NCBI GenBank assembly: GCA_008694505.1
Contig: VZDJ01007755.1
Coordinates: 9,810,334 to 9,874,333 of the forward strand
DNA length: 64,000 bases
Direction of reading: 5' to 3'
DNA from: Cyanoderma ruficeps
Taxonomy: Eukaryota > Chordata > Aves > Passeriformes > Timaliidae
Shown: positions 13,726 to 26,132 of the stretch, in pieces
Position numbering within the stretch: position 1 is the stretch's first letter
Layout: every line of letters starts with the position of its first letter
The notes under the pieces: generated by a model
Told to the model about the DNA's origin: nothing
The model's input: only the letters and a program-made list of their open reading frames with translations
Databases searched by the model: none
Translations under genes and position numbers: made by a program

Positions 13726-14398
13726 TGAGTCCTTAAAAACTGATATGATCACGGACAAAGACCCTCTAATTAATTAAAAAGTGGTATGTTTATTCACTGG
13801 CGGGCAGCACGGGAGTCATCTCCGACAGGCATTACTGCCCCAAACAAGGTTCTTTGCCCTCTATCTTCCAAGGTCTTACATACAATACATATGCATAACT
13901 CCAGCACCTCCCATCCTTGTTTGCTATTAAAATGAGGCTATTAGTCCCTCATGCCTGTGCAGTTGTTCTCTTGAATTGGGTGGGTGTCTCAAATTGGGTC
14001 AGTTGTCTCAAGGGATGAAGTCAGGAGAGTCTTCATCAGGTGTCTGTGACCCACTGGCATGATCCAAGGTCCCCTGCTTCGTGACTGATTGATATAAAGC
14101 CCAGGTGCTGGCCATTGTTCTTACTGGTTTCAACCTGTTCTTATAATGGTTCACTTCCTCCACTTTCCCCTGTAAACATGCTCATAATATAACAAACACC
14201 TCTAGCTTAAGCATCTAATAATCATTAATCTACCATGTACTTATCTAACTTACACCCTGATCATTATAAATTGTTTCTGACTCTTAGCTAAAATCTTAAC
14301 TCTTTAAAATCATGATTCAATATGGCCACATTAATCAGCAAATTTTGTTGCATTTTATTCTTGCTGGCAGAAGACCTTCTACAAGGGGTTTAGGAACA
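13726..14398 (-). mobile_element. Endogenous retrovirus LTR, probably ERVK-type, minus strand
   Basis: Read on the minus strand, this block has the layout of a retroviral LTR: a long AT-rich U3, then a GC-richer segment with the motif CCCGTGCTGCCCGCCAGTG directly before an AATAAA poly(A) signal (complement at 13789-13794), then a short U5 ending in GGACTCA near 13726. I recall this R/U5 layout from avian ERVK-type LTRs; the family name is an inference. The 3' end is fairly firm. The 5' end is placed at a TGTT on the minus strand (14398) and is uncertain, because no matching target-site duplication was found. No gag, pol or env remnant is recognisable on either side, so it is probably a solo LTR. 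Confidence 0.7.
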
Positions 14399-16047
14399 TG
14401 CCTCTGTTCAAATTAAAGGTAGACGAGTGACAGAGAGGCAGCCCCTAGAGGAGCAGTTCATTTCCCTTGAACACCAACCGCTAGCATCCGAACTAGTAGT
14501 GCCAGGAACTCTTCGCAGGCCATGGAGAAAACCTAGTTTAGAGAAGGTATTAAGGAAACTTCCCTATCCCATCATGCAGGAGCCACTCACAGTCACACTC
14601 GCCCCTTCTGTGCTGGGGACAGGTTCCTTCACAGCTACACCTGCCACACTCACACAGTCAGACCAACGAGCACTGGAAGAGGAGAAGGCACTAAAAACAA
14701 AATTATGAGCATGTGCTCTTGGCTTTTTCTCCCCAAAAAGTATTTTGAACAATGAGTGGCATTAAACAATTAATTTGTTTTGAAAAAAATTACAAATGAT
14801 TGAGTGAATAAAATAAACTATTAATGTCATGCCATATACATTTAATTCCTGGATAGCATGTAATTTCCCATAAATACAAATTTATTTAATTACAAGAAAG
14901 ATAACCATTTGAATAAAAGATAACTGTGTCTGACATTAATGGCTTTTATTTTTTGTTGTTGCAATTTATCTCTCCAATTATCTGTACAAGAAAAAATTTC
15001 TCACAGTAGATCAACAGCCATTTCCAGAATATCTGTAGAAGATTCAAAACTGTTTACTGAAATCTCTTTTACAATCTTTAGAGAAACATTACTATTATCA
15101 TTATTACTGTTATTATTAATTATCTGGTGCCCTGAAATATGGAAATCTGTATTTTAGAACTGAATAAATTAATTCTGTAAGTACAACCACAGTTTTCATA
15201 ATTAAAGTTTGCCACTGTTACCTTGCTTTAGAATGATAATAGTCTAACTAGGGTTCCTACAGAAGGAGTGTTCTGCCCATTCTTCCTTACCCGTGTAGAA
15301 ACACCAACAACCACTGCAGAAAACTGCAATGTAATTTGGAACACGGTGCCCAAATAAACTAACAAATCCAATTCTGTGTGTCTTCCTCTCCAAAAAAACC
15401 CAGGAAACAGGTACAGAACTGAATAATAAAAAGAAAAGAAAGTGAAATTAAGAAATTTCATATTCAGTAGAACAAATGTCACTGAAATATGACTTGAGAT
15501 GTTATTGTGTAATAGTAGCAGTTAATAATTTAATGTTTACCTTTGAAAATCATTTTGAAAATTAATGATGTCTTTTGGGTTGCAGTCAAAGTAAAATTTT
15601 TATTTTCCGCTGTAAAACTAGAATAAAACCAATTATGACTTCTCATTACAAACAAATGTTTATGTTAGCAAAACAAAGTTAACTGCTGAGAATAAAATTC
15701 TAAGGTCATATAATTATCAAAAGTATAGTTAATTATTTCTCAAATGTTTCTGTGACATTGCTTAATAATGCTACCAATAAAGTCCTCATAACAAGATATG
15801 TTATGGAGACAACACCATGTTTTTGATGCATTATCCTTAAAATTTTTTTCAGCTTTACGTTCTAGCAATTGCAATACAAATATTTGCTCAGCTGTGTATC
15901 TGAGCATACATCTTAAACACAGATGCAGACATGTAAAATGGTGACAGTGAAAATATAGAAATAATACTTAAAAATTGCTTCAAGGCTCATTCTAATGTGT
16001 TTCACTTTCTTGTGTCACTCGTAATCCACTGAGCTCTGGCACAATCA
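14399..16047. other. Unique AT-rich DNA, no gene seen
   Basis: The first 350 bases (to about 14710) are GC-richer and carry a 93-codon plus-strand frame (14427-14708) and an overlapping minus-strand frame, neither with recognisable motifs. This piece borders the 5' side of the minus-strand LTR, so it could be a degraded retroviral remnant, but I see no motif to support that. The rest is very AT-rich. Confidence 0.5.
15088..15121. repeat. Degenerate ATT trinucleotide repeat
   Basis: About eleven ATT-like units with substitutions (ATC, ACT, GTT), typical of an old microsatellite. Confidence 0.75.
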
Positions 16048-16212
16048 GAGCCAAGGCAGTCTGTGGAGTCTCCATAATCTGAGATATACTCAAAATCCAT
16101 CTAGACATAGTCCTGAGAAACTGACTCCAAGTGTCCCTGACGGAACAGGGCAAGGCTGGACCAGATGTCCTACAGAGATCCCTTCCAACCTCAATTATTC
16201 TGTGATTCTGTA
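16048..16212 (+). mobile_element. CR1 LINE, 3'-terminal fragment
   Basis: This is the 3' end of an avian CR1 retrotransposon. The order of recognisable blocks follows the CR1 3' region: GGAGTCTCC, then CAAAATCCATCTAGACATAG, then CTGGACCAGATG, then ATCCCTTCCAACCTCAAT, ending in the CR1 terminal octamer repeat ATTCTGTGATTCTG. CR1 has no poly(A) tail and ends in such an octamer repeat, so the 3' end is exact. The copy is 5'-truncated, as most CR1 copies are, and holds no coding capacity. Confidence 0.92.
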
Positions 16213-18460
16213 AAAAAACACTTATTCTCAGTTGGAAAAAAGTTCAATTACAATTTTATTAATAGGTCTAATAAGGGAAAATGAGGAACACTGGATCTCA
16301 GCTTCATATCAGGTCACTCTTTCTTCCGTTTGGCAATTCCTGCCAAATATTATCATGCTTTGGGGAAAAAAATAACATGTTGATGGTTTGGATGTAGCAA
16401 CCTAAGCTTTTATTTGTAGATAGAAGGCTTTTTTATTAGATGGCTGGTAATGTTAGAAAGAAAGGCAAAATTTTGTACATGAAAGCATTTATTTTGAATT
16501 TAAAAAGAAGCTTCATCTTGCAAAGCTAAGTACACATGAGAATAGTGTCTTAAAATTAAATTAAATACATAGCAGGTCATCTCTCAGAGAAAAATTGGAT
16601 GAGAAAAAAATATTAAAAGAAGAAATGGAAGAAGAAAAAATTGAGTCATAATTTATCTGAGAGGTACTAAAACAGCATATAACATGGAAATATGACTTTA
16701 ATATGCCCTAAAACCATTACCATACAGAAGTCACTTAGTCTTTGGTATTTAACTGGGTAAGGAATTATTTTTCTTGGATTTGTTTCACTCTTGTAGATTT
16801 TTGGGGGGTTTTCTTTGGGTTTTTTTGGTTGGGTTTTTTTCTTTTTCGATATGTCTCTTTCTTATTCTTTTACCACCATCTCTGATATTCATAAATACTT
16901 GAGAAATGTGATTTCCAGGGCACAAGATATTGTAGCTGTAAAAGAATGTTTCTGTACTATGAAAATGCACCCCTTATTAAAAATTTTTCAAAGATACTTT
17001 GCATCTTTTGTAAAGCCAGATCAAAATTAAATATTGTAATTAACATTGGTACCGTTCACGTGTTACTTAAAAGGTGGAGATAGGTAATGTAAATTCTTTT
17101 ATATAGAGAAGTTATTGTAATCAGTTATTCATCAGATTTTTGTTCCATTGGCAATAAGTAGAAAATGCATATACCCCTTATTCTCATCAAGCTATTGGAG
17201 TCACAATCAGAGTATACACCTTTCCTATTCTTCCACTTCAGATGCCATGCTCAGCTTCATACAGATTATGCATTTGATGCATTTTTTTTTTCTTTCTCCA
17301 AGAAGAACTCCAGCATTTTAGCTTTTTCTTTAATCTGACTTTTATTCAAGTCATTGTCATATCAGGCTTTCTCTTGTCTCTTATCTGATGCACCCTTTAT
17401 CCTAGGAAATGCTTCTTTTCAGATTTTTAATCTTGAAACATCTACTGCAGGTCTTTTGGGGTTTTTTTGGTTCGGAGTTTTCATTTTCATTTTGTTCCAG
17501 TCACATAGTAAGTGATGAATGAAATTTTTAATGGTATGTGAATTTCTCAGAAGCCTAAGTGACTCAAGAGCTTAGGAGAAAGCCTTTCCCTGATACAGCA
17601 GCGCACGTGTGGGCAGAGGGCAAGGTTGCTGTGCACCTCACCTCTTCCCATATGAGGAAGAAGCAAAACTACTCAGAGGTGTCAGGCCCAATGAACTTAA
17701 TCACTGCTATGGAAGCTGTATCCCTCTTCCCAGGAAGCCATTTGGTTAATTCTCAAAGTTGCAATCCTTAGCTTTCAGGCCGTCTCGTTAACTCAGTCCT
17801 CTTCTCATGACACTGCCTCATCCTTCTGCACCCAGCACAGTTATTCATAAATCACTCTTTGCCAACTGTCAGAGGAAACTGCTGCCTCTGCTGCTGAGTC
17901 TTTCTGTGTACGTTTGCATTTGCTTTGCATCCCTCCTGGGGTGTAGCGTGCATTTGGAAATGCGTCCTTCAGGGCCCTTCTGGAAGACCCAGATTGATTT
18001 CATTGCTCCTGTAAACTCCATGCAAGCACTATGACTGGATATCATTCATCACAGAGTGTTTTACTCCCTGCTATACTTTTAAAACACTCACAAACATTAA
18101 AAATAAGCTTTGAATCATAGGGATTGTAACTAGAGTAAGTTTTCATATCCACAGGTTATCATTCCTTCACTGTTTCAATATACTCTCATCTTTGTCTTGA
18201 CTGAATCCTCCCTGGGATGCGTTTCCCTGCGTGCTTATGCATCAAGGGCAAAGTTGAAATTAGTGGCTGCTTCTCAAAACACTGTCTTTTTCCACCATTA
18301 TGTTGTTTCAGTGATAAAAAGTGGGGCTGCATAAGCCCCTGGTGTGTTTGTATGTGTTTCTACAGTAATTAATCTGGATGAAAAGATGAGAGAACTAAAT
18401 AGATTTCATAAATTTCATTTAAATGTATAGTTTTGGGTTGTTTTGTTTTTTTATTATTTT

Positions 18461-18479
18461 GGGGGGGGGAGGGGAGGGG
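18461..18479 (+). repeat. G-rich tract with a canonical G-quadruplex motif
   Basis: A run of nine G is followed by A, four G, A and four G. The first run can supply two G4 tracts with one G as loop, giving four G4 tracts with single-base loops. That is the most stable class of predicted G-quadruplex. It lies directly after a TTTTG/TTATT low-complexity stretch in otherwise AT-rich DNA. Whether it folds or matters in the cell is unknown. Confidence 0.8.
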
Positions 18480-20949
18480 TTGTGCCTGAGCCTTTTTTTA
18501 GAGGTGCTAGGATATCCATGGGCATTTTGGAAAATTCCTCAAAGGAATTTTGCCACCTTAAAAACTGAGCCTGTTTCAGGAAGGAAAACATGATTAATTT
18601 ATTTGTTTCAAGATCTTGCTTGGTTTCTAACTAATTAAACTTCACTTTTCCATACCATAAACTTTTTCCACTTAATTGTATTTTTTATCAGCATTTCACT
18701 GAAATTTTGGGTCATGCTGTTTCATCCTTTCATGTACCATCCTCAGAAGAGCATCTTACTTCATTGCACCACACTAAAACGAGTCTCATTAACCTTTTTA
18801 TAGGATGGCTGACATTCAGAGGGAGTATCAGCTTCAAGTTTTGAAACTCTGCCAAAATATTCAAGCTTAGATGTTTAAAGTTTGGTTTCTCAATCTGTAG
18901 TTGAAATTTCCAGATCAAAGCAGCCTCATTTGTAGTGATTGGAGTCTTTAGATACCAAGGTAAAAATATTCTTGTCCTGCCCTTATAGTTAGGAGGTAAT
19001 TTGTATGTTCTGTCAAAGTCAGAACACTAACAGTATTGAATTATTTATGAGGAGACTTCTTGACTATTCCTAATTTTTAAAAAGTCAAAAAACTGTACCG
19101 GTGTCAAAACTCATGTAAAATATTCAACTCACCATTGATAAATTTCTCTTGAAGCTTTGATGTTGGTAATCGATAGTAGTCATGGAAGGATGGTTTACTG
19201 ACTTGTGCATTGCTTCGCATTCTTATGCAAGGCATTTCACCTGTTCACAGCTACCTAAAACCTGCCAATACAACAAACAGTCTGATAAGATTATGAATTT
19301 TCTCAACAGACTCTCAAAATTAAAATTTTCAACCTGTGAAACCACCTTCTGAAAAATATTTTCTGCTCTCCCACAAGATTGTATCACAGGAGATTTCAGC
19401 TGGACCATGACTTTTATCTATTCTATTCTGGTCCTTTTCACTCAGGGAAGTTTTCCTTAGGCAAAATAAGCATTTAATGTACAATTCAAAACCAGACTAA
19501 AACTAGGAGCTAATTTCTTTTTCTGTCTTCATGAAAGAAAAATGGCAAATTACTTGGGCACTCATGCTGCTGCTCCAACGTCATCCCAAACATGCTGTTG
19601 CTAAGCTAGCCCAGGTCTCACAGTAGTGAAGAGAGCTCTGTCTACAGGAGCATCTGAGTAAGGATGGGAAGTAAATTTAAACATTAGACGTCAGAGTTGT
19701 TGGGAGATAATGAGAGGAAATAAAAACAACTCAAATGGATTTAATGTCACTAAGAAAGCTGTGTTGTTTTCCCCCTTTTTATCTCTGGCAGTGGCTGTGG
19801 GCATGAATGCTTCATTTTTAATAAGAGGATGAAAAACAAGCCAATATTTAAAAGAATTATTAGGGAATTAGGCTCCAAATGACATCTGGAGGGAAAAGTG
19901 ATTGTAATGCAAATGTTCCATTTTACAAGAGATAGATTTAAAGGAACTTATGTCATATTACTCTAGAAAAAAAAGTCCTCTTTATTCTAGAAAGTAATAC
20001 ATATTACAGAAGTTCCCACCAATGGCTTAGTTTGGAAATGAGCTGCATTTGTGAAAAGCTCATGCCAGGTTTTCTCCTCCAATGCATTCCATCTCATCTG
20101 CAGCTGCCTATCATCATTGCCATGAGCATCTTTCCATGGATATAGTATCATTCTCTTGCTTAATGCAACTAAAAAAAAGTCACCATACTGGGCTATTAGA
20201 GTATGGTGCTTCGCCAAATTAGCACATTCCTTTAGAAAACATATACAGTCTACACATCTGTCATTATCATTTCTGAAGTGGTTTGGAACAGCTTGGATTG
20301 TTTAATACATTTTTCTTAAAGTATTATAAACAAAACAGAAAATAGTTCCCATTTCCTTTCCCCATCCAGTTTTTATAAAACAGAATATTTTTTCTTTTTT
20401 TTTTTCCCCACAGCTCATTAATACCTGTCCCTGAATGATGTTAATGATGTTTATCCTTTTGGATAAATGAATAGATCAGAATTATCTTGTAGAGGTGTAT
20501 TGCAAGTGCTGTTGGAAGGAAAATTATATCAGGATTGCTATTTCTCACCAGTTTGAACGTCAGTGTTGCTAGTAATAATCTCTGGACAAACAAATTCAGA
20601 AAGCTTTTGACAAGAGCATTTTTTGTTGTTGTTTTGCTAGAAAGTGTCTTCATTTGCAATTCTAATAGTACAGAACATTAACAACAGACTGTGAATGTAT
20701 TTCTATCCTGCTGCAGCAATAACTTTAGAGCCAAAAAATTGCTTAAAAGCATTTCAAGGTAAATTCTATATTCTTAGTATCTGGAGTAAAAAGAGCTTTC
20801 ACATATAATCCCTTTTCTTTACTTTGTAGGGCAATTTTGATTTCCTCCCATTTCAAATTTCCACTTTTAAAAAAATAATTTGTATTGAGAAAAGTATTCT
20901 GTAAAAGCCTTTTTCTTGGACTATTTTATGACTGCAGATTGTAAAAGTA

Positions 20950-20976
20950 GAAAAAAAAAGGAAAAAAAAGAAAAAA
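20950..20976. repeat. A-rich low-complexity tract
   Basis: Poly(A) interrupted by single or double G bases. No retroposon is recognisable next to it. Confidence 0.7.
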
Positions 20977-21171
20977 GCTGATTCATTTTTCATCCAGAGA
21001 TTTTTCTTCACATACTTACAACCAAAATTCTGTCTTCTTAATTTTTTAATTTCCGTTTTAAATCACATATTTCACAACTTGGCAGGGTGGGTCATGCACT
21101 ACAAAGGAAGAAGAAAGGTTGACAGCTCTAGAGGACAACAGGGATGAAGCCAAGTTGGAATATTATATTTA

Positions 21172-21296
21172 GTGGATTTACCATACTTGGAGATACTTAA
21201 AATCCATCTGGACATCACCTGGCCAGTCGGCTCTAGGTGGCCCTGCTTGAGCAGATGACCACCAGAGGTTTCTTTCAATGTTTCTTTCCTGTGATA
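21172..21296 (+). mobile_element. CR1 LINE, degraded 3'-terminal fragment
   Basis: CR1 3' region blocks are in the right order: TACTTGGAGATACT, then AATCCATCTGGACATC, then GGCTCTAGGTGGCCCTGCTT, then GAGCAGATGACCACCAGAGG. The end (TTTCTTTCCTGTGATACC) is a worn version of the usual terminal part with its octamer repeat. It is more diverged than the copy at 16.05 kb. It is 5'-truncated and non-coding. A 72-codon minus-strand frame overlapping it is an incidental shadow. Confidence 0.85.
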
Positions 21297-22389
21297 CCAA
21301 ATTCCTGTGAGAGCCAAGCTAAATTCTAGAAATCAAAGAATGTCCATTATTATAATCATAGCTATTCCATAAAAACTTCATTTTTTCCAAGCATAATTTT
21401 CTGATTACTATGATTTTAATTGTCAAGAGCCTACATAGGATGTATGTGGATAGCACAGCTCTTAAGGTGCTGTGTTAACATCAGAAGCTCTGTTCTGAAA
21501 AGCTGGCAGTGGAAGGCAGGTGGCAGAGTGAAGACACGTGCAGTCAGATATTGCAGGGATGCATACATAAATAAAATTATAAAAGTTACTTGCTTTTAAA
21601 GTTGGAGGTTTTTTTCATTTTGAGCACAATATTTTAAGAGAAAAATATTTCTTTCCTAAAACTAGAACATAAGCAAAATAAGAAGGGAAGCAAAATTATT
21701 ACTTTTTCAGTGATCAGAACAGGAGATCGGAAAATAGATATTATGTATTTTACAGCATAGTATCTGTGCATGCATGGCACACAAGTGTTAGAGCAGGAGA
21801 CTTCTGCAAGTTCCTGAAATTCAGTTTTCTACCTATGAAATGGTTATGACCTACCACCAAAGAGATTGATAATGATTTCGTTATTCTTCTTTTGATATTC
21901 AACATAGTATGAGTCTCTGGGTGCCATGTAATAACTATGATTTCTCCCCCCTACACCAAAGAGAATGTAGCAGTATTCATAAAAGAAATCCACAGGGAAT
22001 AAGTATAGCAGCTATCAGCAGTTCTCTGATCAAAAATAACTACTTCTTGTTATGCAGAGATAAATTAAGACAGCAAGCAGAGTCACCAGAAACAATTCAG
22101 AGCCAGCATAATGAAAAACAATCTGAAGTTTCCTCTAAATTTCATCCAGCTGTGCTTAGTTTCAAGTCAGAGAAAAAGAGCAAAATAATAATGCAGTACT
22201 GAGCAAACCAAATCACAACATTGTCTGTTCCTACTTTCAACAGATGAGATGAGAGAAATACTAATTTAAAGTCTAACTGGCAAAATTTGGGGTATTTTTG
22301 TTTTCAACAGAGTTGAAAGATATTCTTATTTAAAGTCTAACTTTCAAGATTTTGGCCTACACAATCTGGAGCTAAAGAATAGATATAGC
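21297..22389. other. Unique AT-rich DNA, no gene seen
   Basis: Nothing recognisable was found. A 97-codon plus-strand frame (21909-22202) has a low-complexity, lysine- and serine-rich predicted product without known motifs, which is typical of chance frames in AT-rich DNA. Confidence 0.55.
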
Positions 22390-23140
22390 AGACAGGACCT
22401 ACAATGACCACCCAGTCCAGCCGGACCAGTCTAGTCCTGACCAGGGATGCCCAAAAGTTAAAGTATACTATTAAGGGCCTTGCCTGAATGCCTCTTAAAC
22501 ACCAACAGACTTGACACATCAACCACCTCTTTAGGAAGTTTGTTGCAGTGTTTGAACAGCCTTTCAGTAAAGAAATGTTTCCTGATGTCCAGTCTAAACC
22601 TTTCCTGGTGCAGTTTTGAATCGTTCCTACATGTCCTATCCCCAGATAGGGAGAAGAGATCAGCAACTCCTTCATGTCTTCTCCTTGGAAAGCTGTGGGG
22701 AGCAATAATGTGTCATTGGCCTCTTTCCCTCAGCCTTCTTTTCTCCAAAACAGACAAATGCAGAGTCTTCAGCTGCTCCTCACAGGATGTTTCTTCCAGC
22801 CCTTGCACCATCTTTGTTGCCATTCTCTGGATGTAATTGAGTACCTTCACATCCTTGTTAAGCTGTGGGGCCCAGAACTGCACATGACACTCCAGATAAG
22901 GCTGCACCGATGCTGAGTAAAGCAGGATAATCATCTCTTTTGTCCTACAGGTGATGCTGTGCTTGAAACACCCTGGGACAGGCTTTACCCTCTGGGCTAG
23001 CAGGGCACATACAGGTGCCTCACACTGAGCCTGACATCCACCAGCAACCCAAGGTCCCTTTCTGCACTCCTTTCCCAATGTAATTTTGTCTCCAGTATTA
23101 CTCCATCCTAGGTTCAGAATCTGGCATTTGCAAGCTGTGT
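22390..23140 (-). mobile_element. CR1 LINE, 3' part of ORF2 plus 3' UTR, minus strand
   Basis: A 5'-truncated CR1 copy is read on the minus strand. The frame at 22713-23078 (-) encodes the C-terminal part of CR1 ORF2 downstream of the reverse-transcriptase core, with the family signature YSASVQPYLECHVQFWAP followed by ATKMVQGLEE and the terminal SLEKRRLRERGQ-like block. Downstream on the same strand (lower coordinates) are the 3' conserved blocks for the cysteine-poor tail region and the pattern GGACTGGGTGGTCATTGTAGG near 22400, where the terminal octamer repeat is lost. Frames on the opposite strand at 22480-22916 are shadows. The copy is not competent for transposition. Confidence 0.93.
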
Positions 23141-25964
23141 CTAATTTTGAAATATTATTTTAGAGATGTGAGTTTTCTCACTATTGACAGGGAATCCTGA
23201 AAGCAAATTGATATCAAATGCAACTGTCCTCTCCACCACGTGAATTGTGTGTCCCCGTGTCCATGACAAGGGACAGCATAGTAGGTGCCATCTGCCAGCA
23301 CCTTCTGGCCTCAGAATCTCTCTCCATTCCTCCTACAACAGTACTGTGCACATGCAGCATGCACCATGAATTCATTCAGGATTAATGCCTTGTGTCCATC
23401 TTTGCAAGGACTATTTTCACTTAAACCATATACCCAGATTACTGAAGGAGAAATCAAAACCAAAAAGTTTAACCTTTTCCATTAGTTCTCCATAGCTAGC
23501 ACTTAATTGCTTGCTTCGTCTGTTTCTATTATGTGGTTTTCAGAGTCTCTTTCTCTTGTCTTCACTGAGATCTGATTTATTTTGCTAGTTGGTGTTGTAG
23601 TAAAGAAAACGCATAATATTAGCTGCGGGTGAATGCTCTTCTGATAGGGAAAAAATTGCACTGGATTGTTATAAAAATCTGGCAAGGCTGATGTATAATT
23701 TAGGATTTCTGAAGGAAGGGCAAATATCTGTCTTACACACACACATTGTGACATCTCTGTAAGCTTTACTATCCCTAGTTATATAAAGTCACTTTTCTAA
23801 CATTGATTATTCCTGTGTTTATGTCTAAGTGTTTTCTGCCCACGTTGAAAACAGTGTCTTAGGACACTGCTGATTTTAAACAGAAGGTTGCCTGCTGAGT
23901 GAGAGAAGACACTGACTCTCTCTCAGTTCCTGTGAGCCAACCTATTAGCTGCTGACAGCCTTTATTGAATCAGTGTGTGGCTTAAATCCAGAAATGAATT
24001 ATAATACAAGATTAGAGTTATGGTCTCAAACTAAAAACAATGTTGCTGCACTGACAGCTGTGATCAAAGCTGTTTCAAGTTCTCTCAGAGGTAGAAATCC
24101 CTAGGTGGCAATCAAAGGTTTCATGGTTAGGAGTTACAGACAGAATTCATAATATGCTCCAGTCAAAATAAAAGAAGTCAAAAGCTACTATAAACGGAAT
24201 ATTCTCTTGGTTAAAAACTGAGGCTCTGCAGGCTAATTGAAATTCATCTCCTACCCCAAACAACTTAGTCTCATCCCAAGAGTCCAGAAAAATATTATAT
24301 TAAAAAGTAAAATCTACCTAAATCAGATCAAGCACCCATAATTCTTATTTGTTTAATGGCCAAAGCAAAAGTAGCACAGGATTAGTGTTGGTTTACAGAG
24401 GAGTAGATCTGGCCAGACAAAAAGGTTCAATAAAATTTCTGACAAAAATAGATAATTCTTTCTGATGTATAGAAGAAACATGATTCTTACTGCCTAAAAT
24501 TTGTAGCAATACCTGCTGAATCACTGCAGTAAGACGACCCAATAAGGCAGATGTGACTACATTTATGTGTAAGAACAACTCCCTGATATGCTGCAAAAGA
24601 ATGCTAATATTAAGAGTCTTGGTTTATTTATGTGTAAATTTAGGTAAATTTATTACAGGGACCTGACTGGAGGACTGTATCATACACTGTACTCAGCCTT
24701 CCTTGGTCTGAAACAGAGTATTTACTCCTGTGAAGGAGCACATGCACCTGCTGCTGGGATCTGTCTAGGGGTATGATGATGGTGTTTTGCAGGTCAAAGC
24801 ACTGGGACCCCTTGGAGAGAGTGTTCTAGGACAGTTTTAAAATACTTGACATACTGACAGGTATTTTTGATCTGCTCCGACTGGGCTAGAATGGATCCAG
24901 CAGATGAATTAAATTGATGGATCATAATCTTCCCATTTCTATCCCTCCCCACAGTGATGTTCCTTCTCTGAGGTAAAATTCTGGGGCAGAGCTAAAGTGT
25001 TACGTGTGCAGGTTCAGTGCACATTAAGCTGCATGGGGTTAAAAAAGGAAGAGAGTATTTGTGCTGCTTCCACTGCTTCATGGCCACTCTTTTGAAGTCC
25101 TACATTGATAAGTCTGATCCCACACTGAACAACATTCTTTGCTGGAGAATGGGAGGGCACAAGGCAAGGAAGAGACCCCATTCCTATTTGTTATTCATGA
25201 AAACATTCTAATGCCTTGCCTAGAGGTTTAGAAATTATGTAATGTTTGGTGCTATTGTATTAATTTTTAGTTTATATCTTATGAGCCTTGAATGCATTTT
25301 GATAATCCCTGTTCCAGACGGAAAATTGAGAGGATGGAAGAAATATTGAGTTATTTTCTAACCATTTTGTCTTGATATTGCCCACTGATGGTTGAATCAC
25401 TCAGAGGTTCATCTGCTTTGTGATAACTTTGAGCTGCTGCAAGCTTATCAAGAAAATGTCCATAATCAGGAATTATTTTATACTATTCTGAAAACATATT
25501 GTTATAGATGTTATAAGTTTTAAAAAGAATGGAAAAATATGCTAAAATTAATCCAAGAAAGTAAATATTTTAGTTATATGTGTGGGTTATGGCCACTGAT
25601 ACAGTGATGGTGGATTGTCACGTTAAAGTATTTTACATCACAATTGTACATACATATATGGTTTAAAAGAAGGTAATAAAGTAAAAAAAGGGGAAAAAAA
25701 GATTCAGGTTCCTAAAATCTCATGGTAATATTGTGGTTTAGTATTATTTATGTCTGGGGTATTCTTGATCCACTATTTTTTCATGAAAGAAACACTTAAA
25801 CATTCAGTTTTGTCACTCTACCAGTTTCTGTCACAATAATAATGAGACTAAGAAGTCAGAGCTTTCAGATTCTCCTATCTCCAGCTGCCCCAAAGACTGT
25901 GACCCCTCCTCCTGAATTCATGCAGGTATCTGTAATATGTTTTTCATCTGTAAATGGATGGGGT
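23141..25964. other. Unique DNA between two CR1 pieces, no gene seen
   Basis: No coding frame or repeat was recognised. Short frames (60-83 codons) at 23285-23485 (+), 23503-23754 (-), 24393-24596 (-) and 25017-25211 (+) have no family motif. Confidence 0.55.
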
Positions 25965-26132
25965 TTGTCCTCTGGACTGTCAGGGCACACACTGCTGACT
26001 CACACTGAGCCTGATGCCCACCAGCACCCCCAGATCGCTTTCTGCAGGGCTGCTCCTGCCCCTCAACTCCTCTCGACCAATTTACATATGTCCCTGGAAT
26101 CTGTCCATCCCAGGTGCAGAATCCAACAAAGA
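25965..26132 (-). mobile_element. CR1 LINE internal fragment, minus strand
   Basis: This fragment matches the part of ORF2 that is also present in the CR1 at 22.39-23.14 kb. Compare its CACTGAGCCTGATGCCCACC with CACTGAGCCTGACATCCACC at about 23021-23041, in the same orientation, followed in both by CAGCA(A/C)CCC and TTTCTGCA. Both ends are lost, so this is an isolated internal remnant. The 116-codon plus-strand frame over it (25842-26192) is an antisense shadow. Confidence 0.85.

Larger units (their letters stand above)
16213..21171. other. Unique AT-rich DNA, no gene seen
   Basis: No interspersed repeat or coding frame was recognised. Open frames of 60-76 codons at 17559-17771 (+), 17807-18034 (+) and 19987-20217 (-) lack family motifs. 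The stretch includes T-rich runs near 16795-16845, a G-rich tract at 18461-18479 and A-rich or T-rich runs near 20395 and 20950. Confidence 0.55.

Noticed and set aside
19987..20217. 76-codon minus-strand frame with a balanced, protein-like composition
   Set aside because: I could not link it to any family and saw no splice context, so it is not called as an exon.
22480..22916. Plus-strand frames of 118 and 80 codons
   Set aside because: They lie antisense to a minus-strand CR1 whose own ORF2 signature is clear; the plus frames are shadows.
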